Below, piece after piece: positions 1 to 5,510 of a DNA stretch of 5,623 nucleotides. Origin of the DNA: Chloroflexia bacterium (GTDB taxonomy: Bacteria; Chloroflexota; Chloroflexia; QHBQ01; JADMIH01); the NCBI GenBank assembly GCA_025927935.1, contig JAICKM010000478.1:1-5623 (forward strand), in the 5' to 3' direction. How positions within the stretch are numbered: the first letter of the stretch is position 1; each line of letters starts with the position of its first letter. The notes under the pieces were generated by a model, which made no database searches, was not told the origin of the DNA, and saw only the letters and a program-made list of their open reading frames with translations. The position numbers and the translations under genes were made by a program.

Positions 1-1038
1 GCGGGCAAGACGATCAAGGTCGTGACCAAGGACACGGCCAGCAACGTCGATACCGGCACGGCGCTGGCCCGCGAGGCCATCGAGAAGGACGGCGCCAAGG
101 TGCTCGTCGGCGTGCCCAGTTCTGGCGTGGCGCTGGCCGTCTCCGGCCTGGCCGCGCAGAACAAGCTGATCTACATCTCCACCCCGGCGGCGACCCCCGA
201 CCTGACCGGCAAGAACTTCAACCCCTACACCTTCCGCGCGGGCCGCACCAGCGTGCAGGACGCGCTGACTATGGGCGCGGCCCTGGTCGGCCTGGGCAAG
301 AAGTTCGTGCAGATCGCCCCCGACTATGCCTTCGGGCGCGGCTCGGCCGCCGCCTTCTACTCGGTGATCAAGGGCGCGGGCGGCACCTTCACCACCAACG
401 ACAACGACAAGGACGCGGGCACCGTCTACGCCCCGCAGGATACGACCGACTTCACGCCCTACATCAACCAGGTGCTGGACGCCAAGGCCGATGTGCTGGT
501 CGTGACCTGGGCGGGCGCGGGCTTCGTGCCGCTGTTCCAGCAGATGCAGCAACTGGGCGTCTTCAAGAGCATGGTCGTCGCCACGGGCATGGGCGACAAC
601 CAGACGATGGCGAAGGGCTATGCCGACGCGGTGGGTTCCGTGGGCGTGAGCGTGTACCACTACAGCCTGTTCGACAACCCGATCAACAACTGGCTGATCG
701 AGCAGCACAAGGCGAAGTACAACAGCCCGCCCGACCTGTTCACCGAGGGCGGCTTCGACGCGGCGATCATGCTAGTCAAGGCGCTGGAAGCCACCAAGGG
801 CGACCCGGCGGCGGACGGCATGATCAAGGCTCTGGAGGGGATGCAGTTCGACGGTCCCAAGGGGTCCTACACCGTGCGGCCCGAAGACCACGTCCTGCTC
901 CAGCCGATGACGCTGGTCAAGCTGAAGAACACGACCGACCCGGACTTCAAGTTCTTCGACCTGGTCAAACTCTTCAAGCCAGAGGAGACCGCGCCGCCGT
1001 GCGCCGTTCCCGCCGAAATGAACCGCTGCAAGCAGTAA
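1..1038 (+). CDS. ABC transporter substrate-binding protein, HAAT/Liv family (5' truncated)
   Basis: This is the extracytoplasmic receptor of an amino-acid-type ABC importer (LivJ/LivK-like, periplasmic-binding-protein type I fold). The frame is open from base 1, so the signal peptide and roughly the first 60-90 residues lie outside the window; the GTG at 22 is internal. Numbering visible residues from base 1 (345 in all), GVPSSGVALAV at 37-47 and YISTPAATPDLT at 58-69 match the stretches that contact ligand in this family. FVQIAPDYAFGRG at 102-114 is the usual second-domain strand (family: 'iapDyafG'). TEGGFDAAIML near 248-258 is the conserved C-lobe helix. The only two visible cysteines, 334 and 343, sit in the extreme C-terminal tail, spaced C-x8-C. 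The four transporter genes follow after a repeat-filled 190-base gap. Family membership is secure. The ligand is not: Leu/Ile/Val is the default guess, but amides, urea or aromatic compounds are possible. Confidence 0.93.
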   Translation, partial: AGKTIKVVTKDTASNVDTGTALAREAIEKDGAKVLVGVPSSGVALAVSGLAAQNKLIYISTPAATPDLTGKNFNPYTFRAGRTSVQDALTMGAALVGLGKKFVQIAPDYAFGRGSAAAFYSVIKGAGGTFTTNDNDKDAGTVYAPQDTTDFTPYINQVLDAKADVLVVTWAGAGFVPLFQQMQQLGVFKSMVVATGMGDNQTMAKGYADAVGSVGVSVYHYSLFDNPINNWLIEQHKAKYNSPPDLFTEGGFDAAIMLVKALEATKGDPAADGMIKALEGMQFDGPKGSYTVRPEDHVLLQPMTLVKLKNTTDPDFKFFDLVKLFKPEETAPPCAVPAEMNRCKQ

Positions 1039-1043
1039 GCGAT

Positions 1044-1070
1044 CAGCCGTCAGCCGTCAGCCGTCAGCAT
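1044..1070 (+). repeat. Tandem heptamer CAGCCGT, three perfect copies plus a partial
   Basis: CAGCCGT occurs at 1044-1050, 1051-1057 and 1058-1064, followed by a partial copy CAGCAT at 1065-1070. Reverse-complement variants (GCTGATA, GCTGATG, GCTGACG) follow directly at 1073-1095 and create the stem-loop. Further GGCTGAC/TGACGGCTGA pieces recur at 1183-1193, 1217-1223 and 1231-1237. The whole spacer 1039-1240 therefore reads as one degenerate heptamer-type repeat element, similar in style to short tandemly repeated sequences known in several bacterial phyla. Confidence 0.85.
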
Positions 1071-1096
1071 TTGCTGATAGCTGATGGCTGACGGCT
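1045..1096 (+). promoter_or_regulatory. Long stem-loop immediately after the binding-protein gene
   Basis: Arms 1045-1068 and 1073-1096 pair over 24 positions: 21 Watson-Crick pairs, two G-T(U) pairs (1056/1085 and 1063/1078) and one C-A mismatch (1062/1079). The loop is the four bases ATTT at 1069-1072. The stem begins six bases after the TAA stop of the binding-protein gene. No T-run follows (next bases ATGCACATAGG), so it does not look like an intrinsic terminator. A hairpin here could block 3' exonucleases and stabilise the upstream message, as REP elements do in the malE-malF and similar spacers. That role is inference; the pairing is read directly. Confidence 0.75.
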
Positions 1097-1145
1097 ATGC
1101 ACATAGGCGTGCCTCGCACGCAACTGACCACTGACCACCGACTAA

Positions 1146-1204
1146 TGATCGCGAAGCGGGGCCGCAGGCACACCACTCGTACCTGACGGCTGATCGCGCA
1201 GCGG
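1146..1204 (+). repeat. Direct repeat pair TGATCGCGNAGCGG, 45 bp apart
   Basis: TGATCGCGAAGCGG at 1146-1159 and TGATCGCGCAGCGG at 1191-1204 agree at 13 of 14 bases. They lie in the same spacer as the heptamer repeats, and the second copy is continuous with a heptamer-like TGACGGCTGA. This suggests that the spacer grew by duplication of a mixed repeat unit. I see no coding potential or convincing promoter here. Confidence 0.65.
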
Positions 1205-1214
1205 TGCGTAGCAC

Positions 1215-1238
1215 ATGGCTGACAACTGATGGCTGACA
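1215..1238 (+). repeat. Direct repeat ATGGCTGACA, the second copy carrying the livG start codon
   Basis: ATGGCTGACA occurs at 1215-1224 and again at 1229-1238, with a 14-base period. The second copy provides the ATG and first codons (Met-Ala-Asp) of the LivG-type ATPase. The first copy opens a four-codon frame (Met-Ala-Asp-Asn) that ends at TGA 1227-1229, overlapping the livG ATG as TGATG. That arrangement would permit stop-start translational coupling. No Shine-Dalgarno sequence is visible upstream of either ATG. Whether the mini-frame is translated is unknown. Confidence 0.6.
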
Positions 1239-2008
1239 TTGCGATCGAAACGCGCGACCTGTCGTGCTATTTTGGCGGCCTGCGGGCCGTGGACGGGGTG
1301 AGTCTGCAAGTGCAGGCGGGCACCCTCCACTCGCTGATCGGGCCGAACGGCGCGGGCAAGACGACGCTCTTCAACCTGATCAGCGGGCGGATCAAACCGA
1401 CCCGCGGCCAGGTCTTCCTGCGTGGGCGGGACATCACCGGCGTGCCGCTGCACCGCATGGCCCACCTGGGCGTCGGGCGCTCGTTCCAGATCACCAACCT
1501 GTTCCCGAATCTGACCGTGCTGGAAAACGCGCGGCTGGCCGCCCAGGCCCTCGGCCACGACAGCCTCAAGCTCTGGGCGCCCGCTCGCCGCTTCCGCCGC
1601 TATGAGGAACAGGCCCACGACGCCCTGCGGGCGGTGGGCCTCGACGGCAAAGCGGGCCTGACCGCGGCGGTGCTGCCGCACGGCGACAAGCGCAAGCTCG
1701 AACTCGCCGTGCTGCTGGCCGCCGATCCACAGGTGCTGCTGCTCGACGAACCGACCGCCGGGATGGCCTCCGAACAGGTGCCCATGCTGCTCGACATCAT
1801 CCACGCCGTGCGCGCCCGCACCGGCAAGACGATCCTGCTGGTCGAGCACAACATGGGCATCGTGATGAATGTCTCCGACCGCATCTCGGTGATGCACCAG
1901 GGCCACTTGCTGGCCGAAGGCACGCCCGCTGAGATCCGGGCCAACCCGGCGGTGCAAAGCGCCTATTTAGGGGAAAGCTACAACGATGCCGAACCTGCTC
2001 ACCGTTGA
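1229..2008 (+). CDS. livG: LivG-type ABC transporter ATP-binding protein
   Basis: One of the two cytoplasmic ATPases that power the importer, 259 residues, normal LivG length. Walker A GPNGAGKT is at 38-45, the Q-loop Gln in SFQITNLFPNLTVLEN is Q87, and the signature is LPHGDKRKLELA from 149. Walker B ends LLLDEP with D173 and the catalytic E174, and the switch His is H207 in LLVEHNM. The C-terminal GTPAEIRANPAVQSAYLGE is the characteristic LivG end. LPHG instead of LSGG in the signature is usual for LivG and not a defect. The ATG at 1229 is preferred because an in-frame TGA at 1220-1222 excludes a longer ATG/GTG start, and FGGLRAVDGVSL begins at the expected distance. The start lies inside a repeat and has no Shine-Dalgarno. 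The 3' end overlaps livF by 23 bases. LivG-type assignment is firm; substrate is unproven. Confidence 0.95.
   Translation: MADIAIETRDLSCYFGGLRAVDGVSLQVQAGTLHSLIGPNGAGKTTLFNLISGRIKPTRGQVFLRGRDITGVPLHRMAHLGVGRSFQITNLFPNLTVLENARLAAQALGHDSLKLWAPARRFRRYEEQAHDALRAVGLDGKAGLTAAVLPHGDKRKLELAVLLAADPQVLLLDEPTAGMASEQVPMLLDIIHAVRARTGKTILLVEHNMGIVMNVSDRISVMHQGHLLAEGTPAEIRANPAVQSAYLGESYNDAEPAHR
1969..1974 (+). promoter_or_regulatory. Ribosome binding site for livF, inside the end of livG
   Basis: AGGGGA lies 11 bases before the ATG at 1986 and within the livG coding sequence. It supports the start that makes livF overlap livG by 23 bases. The first residues (MPNLLTVESI) then match the usual LivF N-terminus. 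Confidence 0.65.
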
Positions 2009-2690
2009 GTCGATCCAGACCTATATCGGCCAGTTTCACATCCTGGAAGGCGTATCGCTGACGGTGCCGCAGGGCAGCATCACCGCCCTGCTGGGCCGCA
2101 ACGGCGCGGGCAAGACAACGACCCTGCGCTCGATCATGGGCCTGCTGGCCCCGCGCGAGGGACGGATCGTGCTTGACGGGCAGGACATCGCCGGGCGCGC
2201 GGCATACAACATCGCGGCACTGGGCGTGGGCTATGTGCCCGAAAACCGGGCCATCTTCCGCGATCTCACGGTGGAGGAGAACCTGAAGATCGCCGAGCGG
2301 CGCAAGGGCGACCTGGCTCGCCACGCCGACCTGATCTTCAACCTGTTCCCCGACCTGAAACGCTTCTACAGCCTGCCCGGCGGGCAACTGTCGGGCGGGC
2401 AGCAGCAGATGCTCGCCATCGCCCGCGCGCTGGTGCCCGACAACCGGCTGCTGCTGATCGACGAGCCGAGCGAGGGCCTGGCGCCGATCATCATCGAGCA
2501 CATCGTGGCCGCCCTGCGTCGCCTGTCCGAGTACATCACCGTGCTCCTGGTCGAGCAGAACTTCCGCATGGCCGCGCAACTGGCCGACCAGTACTACATC
2601 CTGGACGACGGGCGCAGCGTGCAGGCGGGCCGCATGGCCGACCTGGTCCGCGACCCCGCGCTGGTCACGCGCTACCTGGGCGCCGCGTAG
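1986..2690 (+). CDS. livF: LivF-type ABC transporter ATP-binding protein
   Basis: The second cytoplasmic ATPase, 234 residues, the normal compact LivF size. It shows Walker A GRNGAGKT at 37-44, signature LSGGQQQ at 135-141 and Walker B LLLIDEP at 155-161 with D159 and the catalytic E160. GYVPENRAIFRDLTVEENL, from 82, carries Glu where most ABC ATPases have the Q-loop Gln. The switch position in LLVEQN is Gln (Q191) rather than His. Both substitutions are standard in LivF proteins and help to separate LivF from LivG. LivF and LivG are expected to form the heterodimer under the LivH/LivM channel. Its start overlaps livG, implying coupled translation, and livH follows 21 bases after the TAG stop. 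The assignment is firm. Confidence 0.95.
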   Translation: MPNLLTVESIQTYIGQFHILEGVSLTVPQGSITALLGRNGAGKTTTLRSIMGLLAPREGRIVLDGQDIAGRAAYNIAALGVGYVPENRAIFRDLTVEENLKIAERRKGDLARHADLIFNLFPDLKRFYSLPGGQLSGGQQQMLAIARALVPDNRLLLIDEPSEGLAPIIIEHIVAALRRLSEYITVLLVEQNFRMAAQLADQYYILDDGRSVQAGRMADLVRDPALVTRYLGAA

Positions 2691-2698
2691 GCCCCGGC

Positions 2699-2703
2699 GA
2701 GGA
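2699..2703 (+). promoter_or_regulatory. Ribosome binding site for livH
   Basis: GAGGA, in the 21-base gap after the livF stop, ends eight bases before the ATG at 2712. This supports that start for the permease. No promoter or terminator fits in this gap, so livH should share the livF transcript. Confidence 0.6.
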
Positions 2704-2711
2704 ATCCGTTT

Positions 2712-4223
2712 ATGGTTGATGCTTTGCGCCGCAATCGCGCCGCCGCCGTGACCGGGGCCGTGGTGCTCCTGCTGCTGGTGCTGCTGAGCCGGCAATATGA
2801 ACCCAGGGTCACGGTCAGCATCCTGCTGTCGGGCCTCACCCTCGGTGCGCTCTATTTCCTGGTCACGGCGGGCCTCTCGCTCATCTTTGGCCTGATGGAC
2901 GTGCTCAACTTCGCCCACGGCACCCTGTTCATGATCGGCGCCTATGCCGGGTACACGCTCTACGCCAACCCGCGCATGATCCTCAACACGGCGCCGTTCG
3001 CGCTCGCGCTGGGTGGCGGGGCGCTGCTGGGCGCGTGGGCGGTGCGGCGCGGGGCCGCGCGGCTGCCCGCCACTCTGCCGCGCTGGGGTGTCTGGGCGCC
3101 GGTCGTGCTCGGAGCGCTGCTGCTGCTGCCGGGGCTGGGCGGCTTCGACTTGCTCAAGCTGGCCGCCAGCGGCGCAACGGCCAGCGGCGGCGCCGTGGCG
3201 ACGGCAGCGGCCCAGGAGCCGGGCGGCGCTTTCGCGCTGCGGCTGATCTGGCTGGCCCTGGCCGGGGTGCTGTTCGGCGTGGCGACCGGCCTGCATACGG
3301 CGCGTCGACCGGGCGCGGCCTTGCCGGGCGGGCGGCGGCTGGCCGCCGGTGTGGCGCTCATCGTGCTGGCCTTCATCCTGGTGCCCCTGCGTATCCCCGG
3401 CGAGACCTGGATTCTCGGCCTGTCGTCGAACCTGCGCTTCCTGCTGGCGCTGATTATCGGCGCGGGGAGCGGCGCGGCGCTGGGCGCGGGCATCGAGTGG
3501 AGCATGATCCGCCCGCTCTACTCGCGGCCCATCTACCAGGTGTTGCTGACGCTCGGCCTCGTCTTCGTGGGCACCGAGGCGGTCAAGGGCATCTGGGGAC
3601 CGGCGGGGTTCTACATGGACATCCCCGATTTCTTCAACAGCGGCAGCAAAGCCTGCCCTTCGCCCGACCTGCTGGCCTGGTTCAGCGACCACTGCGCGTC
3701 CATCGACGTGCTGGGCCGGCCCTTCCCCAGCTATCGCATCTTCATCATCGTGCTCGGACTCGTCATCTTCGTCGCCATCGCCCTGCTGCTGAAGTACACG
3801 CGCATGGGCATGATTATCCGGGCGGGCGTGCAGGACAGCGAGATGGTGCAGGCGCTGGGCATTAATGTGCGCCGGGTCTTCACTCTGGTCTTTGCCCTGG
3901 GCGCGGGCCTGGCCGCGCTAGGCGGGGTGGCCGCGGCGCCGTTCATCGGCGTCAGTCCCGGCCTGGGCCAGGATTTTCTGTTGCTGGCCTTCATCGCCGT
4001 GGTCATCGGCGGCATGGGCAGCTATCCGGGCGCGGCCATCGGCGCGCTGCTCGTCGGCCTGGCCCGCGCCTTCGGCGACCAACTCGTACTGTCCGGCGTG
4101 CATCTGCCGGGCATGGAAGACGCGATCAAGTTCTCGCCGTCCATCGCCCGCGCCTCGACCGTGCTGCTGATGGCCGTGGTGTTATTAGTGCGCCCAGCGG
4201 GACTGTTTGGGAGGAAAGAATGA
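2712..4223 (+). CDS. livH: LivH-type ABC transporter permease with enlarged N-terminal half
   Basis: An integral inner-membrane subunit that forms half of the import channel. LivH landmarks are clear: LTAGLSLIFGLMDVLNFAHG-like sequence at about 51-70, GAYAGYTL at 76-83, MIRPLYSRPIYQVLLTLGL at 265-283, the cytoplasmic coupling region KYTRMGMIIRAGVQDSE (361-377) and ALGINVRRVF (381-390), FIAVVIGGMGSYPGAAIGALL at 427-447, and the closing RPAGLFGRKE. It has 503 residues, whereas typical LivH proteins have about 290-310. The surplus is mainly about 145 residues between GAYAGYTL and the helix before RPLYSRP (roughly 88-236). That stretch holds apparent helices near 95-110, 127-144, 175-194 and 210-226, plus an Ala/Gly/Ser linker near 151-173. 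Four added helices would keep the downstream topology. Its only cysteines, C315 and C328, lie in a predicted extracytoplasmic loop. The stop overlaps the livM ATG as ATGA. Confidence 0.92.
   Translation: MVDALRRNRAAAVTGAVVLLLLVLLSRQYEPRVTVSILLSGLTLGALYFLVTAGLSLIFGLMDVLNFAHGTLFMIGAYAGYTLYANPRMILNTAPFALALGGGALLGAWAVRRGAARLPATLPRWGVWAPVVLGALLLLPGLGGFDLLKLAASGATASGGAVATAAAQEPGGAFALRLIWLALAGVLFGVATGLHTARRPGAALPGGRRLAAGVALIVLAFILVPLRIPGETWILGLSSNLRFLLALIIGAGSGAALGAGIEWSMIRPLYSRPIYQVLLTLGLVFVGTEAVKGIWGPAGFYMDIPDFFNSGSKACPSPDLLAWFSDHCASIDVLGRPFPSYRIFIIVLGLVIFVAIALLLKYTRMGMIIRAGVQDSEMVQALGINVRRVFTLVFALGAGLAALGGVAAAPFIGVSPGLGQDFLLLAFIAVVIGGMGSYPGAAIGALLVGLARAFGDQLVLSGVHLPGMEDAIKFSPSIARASTVLLMAVVLLVRPAGLFGRKE
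4210..4215 (+). promoter_or_regulatory. Ribosome binding site for livM, within the livH 3' end
   Basis: GGAGGA, a near-perfect Shine-Dalgarno, ends four bases before the ATG at 4220. Together with the ATGA overlap (4220-4223) it fixes the livM start and suggests coupled translation of the two permease subunits, which are needed in equal amounts. Confidence 0.75.
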
Positions 4224-5257
4224 TCGCCCTGCGTGAGCGGCTGCCGCGCGCCTGGTTAGGACCGCTGCTGCTGCTGTTGCTGGTCCTGTTCCCGTTCCTG
4301 CTCGCCGTGCTGACCGGTGAGCCGGTGGATAGCGGGACGCCCAAGTTCTGGCAGGGGCTGCTGGCCCAGGTCTTCATCCTGGGCGTTTACGCCATGAGCT
4401 ACGACCTGCTTATGGGCTACACCGGCATCCTCTCCTTCGGCCACGCCATGTTCTTCGGCACCGGCGCCTATGTCACCGGCATCCTGCTGACGCACGCCGG
4501 GTGGTCGCTGTGGCAGGTGACGCTGGCCGTGCTGGGCGTGGCGATCATCCAGGGGCTGGTCATCGGCGTGCTCTCGCTGCGTGTGCGCGGCGTCTACCTG
4601 GCGATGGTCACCCTGGCCTTTGCCCAGATGTTCTTCATCCTGGCCGAGGCCACCGACTTCCGCGATCTGACCGGCGCCGAGGACGGGCTTAACGGCATCC
4701 CCATCCCGGCCTGGATGAGTCCCACCGACGAGCGGCTGCGCTTCTACTTCATCGCGCTGGCCTTCTGTGTGGTCATGTACCTGATCGCCCGGCGGGTGGT
4801 CGAATCGCCGACGGGGCGGGTGATGGTCGCCATCCGCGAGAACGAGGCGCGCGCCCAGATGATCGGCTACAACACCTTCGTCTACAAGCTGATCGCCGTC
4901 ACGCTCTCCGGCACACTGGCCGCGCTGGCCGGGCTGATGAACGCGCTCTGGAACGTGAACGCCAACCCGGCCATGCTCAGCGTGACCACCACGATCAACG
5001 CCTTGCTGATGGTCATTATCGGCGGGGTGGGCACGCTGGTCGGGCCGCTGCTGGGCGCGGGCGTGCTGCAACTGCTGGGCTACTGGCTCAACAGCACCTT
5101 CGGCCCGCGCTGGCCGCTCATTTTCGGCATCGTCTACATCCTGATCGTGCTCTTCTTCCCCTACGGGCTGGTCGGCACCTGGCACTTGCGCGGCGCCGCC
5201 TGGCGCCGCATCTGGCGCGACCGGCTGCGCGGTGTGTCCGCCAGGCGCGTACTTTAG
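4220..5257 (+). CDS. livM: LivM-type ABC transporter permease
   Basis: The second channel-forming subunit, 345 residues, within the usual LivM range. After a short basic N-terminus it has a first helix at about 12-31, then the LivM hallmark SYDLLMGYTGILSFGHAMFF at 60-79. These are followed by LRVRGVYLAMVTLAFAQMFF at 120-139 and DGLNGIPIP at 155-163. The cytoplasmic coupling segment is SPTGRVMVAIRENEARAQM at 196-214, then YKLIAVTLSGTLAALAGLM at 222-240. The end shows INALLMVIIGGVGTLVGPLLG at 259-279 and FFPYGLVGTW at 312-321, plus an Arg-rich cytoplasmic tail. Unlike its partner LivH, it has no large insertion. The start is set by a strong ribosome binding site and the ATGA overlap with livH. 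It is the last gene of the operon, with a terminator 56 bases beyond its stop. Confidence 0.95.
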   Translation: MIALRERLPRAWLGPLLLLLLVLFPFLLAVLTGEPVDSGTPKFWQGLLAQVFILGVYAMSYDLLMGYTGILSFGHAMFFGTGAYVTGILLTHAGWSLWQVTLAVLGVAIIQGLVIGVLSLRVRGVYLAMVTLAFAQMFFILAEATDFRDLTGAEDGLNGIPIPAWMSPTDERLRFYFIALAFCVVMYLIARRVVESPTGRVMVAIRENEARAQMIGYNTFVYKLIAVTLSGTLAALAGLMNALWNVNANPAMLSVTTTINALLMVIIGGVGTLVGPLLGAGVLQLLGYWLNSTFGPRWPLIFGIVYILIVLFFPYGLVGTWHLRGAAWRRIWRDRLRGVSARRVL

Positions 5258-5313
5258 CGCGATCCCCACATCCACCTCCGCTCATGCGAACAGCCGCAGG
5301 CAGAACGCGAATC

Positions 5314-5356
5314 CCACGGCATGCCCGTCGCTAACGGGCATGCCGTGGCGCGTTTT
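5314..5356 (+). terminator. Intrinsic (rho-independent) terminator of the transporter operon
   Basis: CCACGGCATGCCCGT at 5314-5328 is perfectly complementary to ACGGGCATGCCGTGG at 5334-5348, giving a 15-bp GC-rich stem with the five-base loop CGCTA. TTTT follows at 5353-5356 after CGCG. The T-run is short and set off by four bases, so termination efficiency is uncertain. The stem strength and the position just after livM make the call convincing. Confidence 0.85.
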
Positions 5357-5382
5357 AGCCGGGTTCCGGCGCTTTGCCTCAG

Positions 5383-5406
5383 TCCTGCTGGGTGGTATAA
5401 GCAGGA
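5383..5406 (+). repeat. Small inverted repeat downstream of the terminator
   Basis: TCCTGCT at 5383-5389 pairs with AGCAGGA at 5400-5406 around a ten-base loop, and the sequence continues TTTCTAT. A smaller hairpin, GCCGG-GTT-CCGGC, sits at 5358-5370. These may be secondary terminator or mRNA 3'-end structures, but the stems are short and could be coincidental. Confidence 0.35.
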
Positions 5407-5411
5407 TTTCT

Positions 5412-5434
5412 ATCAATGATTCACATCAAATGAT
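5412..5434 (+). promoter_or_regulatory. Two adjacent ATCA-n-TGAT palindromes upstream of the promoter
   Basis: ATCAATGAT (5412-5420; arms ATCA/TGAT, one-base centre) and ATCAAATGAT (5425-5434; same arms, two-base centre) lie 13-14 bp apart centre to centre. They end seven bases before the -35 box. Tandem sites at this location are typical of activator or repressor binding, but no regulator is identified. The short arms in AT-rich DNA leave room for chance. Confidence 0.4.
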
Positions 5435-5440
5435 CCTTAC

Positions 5441-5469
5441 TTGACACATTCACCAGCATAAGGTAATAT
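5441..5469 (+). promoter_or_regulatory. Predicted sigma-70-type promoter for a downstream gene
   Basis: A perfect -35 box TTGACA at 5441-5446 is followed, after an ideal 17-base spacer, by TAATAT at 5464-5469 (four of six bases match TATAAT). Transcription would start near 5476, toward the right end. It lies in a locally AT-rich stretch (about 5395-5495) that contrasts with the GC-rich genes, as expected for a promoter. It lies after the operon terminator, so it should belong to a new transcription unit. Confidence 0.65.
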
Positions 5470-5477
5470 TCTCTTCG

Positions 5478-5491
5478 TGATTGACCAATCA
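5478..5491 (+). promoter_or_regulatory. Operator-like palindrome at the predicted transcription start
   Basis: TGATTG-AC-CAATCA is an inverted repeat with perfect 6-bp arms and a two-base centre. It would cover roughly +3 to +16 of the predicted transcript, where a bound repressor would block RNA polymerase. It shares the TGAT/ATCA core of the two palindromes upstream of the -35 box. Function is inferred from position only. Confidence 0.45.
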
Positions 5492-5510
5492 TAACCCGGC
5501 GAACGAGCGC

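Noticed and set aside
1071..1150. Possible internal promoter for livG in the repeat spacer (TTGCTG at 1071 with TATGCA-like bases downstream; TAATGA at 1143)
   Set aside because: The boxes match poorly and the spacing is wrong (19 bases for the first, no -35 for the second). The bases are better explained as parts of the repeat and hairpin.
1044..1238. CRISPR array
   Set aside because: The repeats are 7-14 bases and degenerate, partly tandem and partly inverted, with no regular unique spacers of CRISPR size.
1671..1715. Apparent degenerate ABC signature in LivG (LPHGD instead of LSGGQ)
   Set aside because: LivG-type ATPases normally carry LPYG/LSHG-like variants. Walker A, Walker B, the catalytic Glu and the switch His are intact, so this is not a dead ATPase.
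2229..2560. LivF with Glu at the Q-loop and Gln at the switch His
   Set aside because: VPE... and VEQN are the normal LivF forms, so this is family character and not loss of function.
1797..3692. Very long open frame (631 codons) on the minus strand across livG, livF and livH
   Set aside because: It lies antisense to three genes with unmistakable family motifs. Its translation is low-complexity Gln/Arg/His/Ala-rich, as expected for the reverse complement of high-GC coding sequence.
3035..3865. 276-codon plus-strand frame overlapping livH out of phase
   Set aside because: It is Ala/Gly/Arg-rich with no recognisable motif. The livH frame continues through the same region with canonical motifs on both sides, so this is not a frameshifted gene.
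4256..5275. 339-codon open frame on the minus strand opposite livM
   Set aside because: Same artefact: a Gln/Asp/His/Gly-rich translation without domains, antisense to a well-supported permease gene.
5232..5444. 70-codon plus-strand frame after livM
   Set aside because: It begins inside the livM coding sequence, runs straight through the terminator hairpin, has no ribosome binding site and encodes nothing recognisable.
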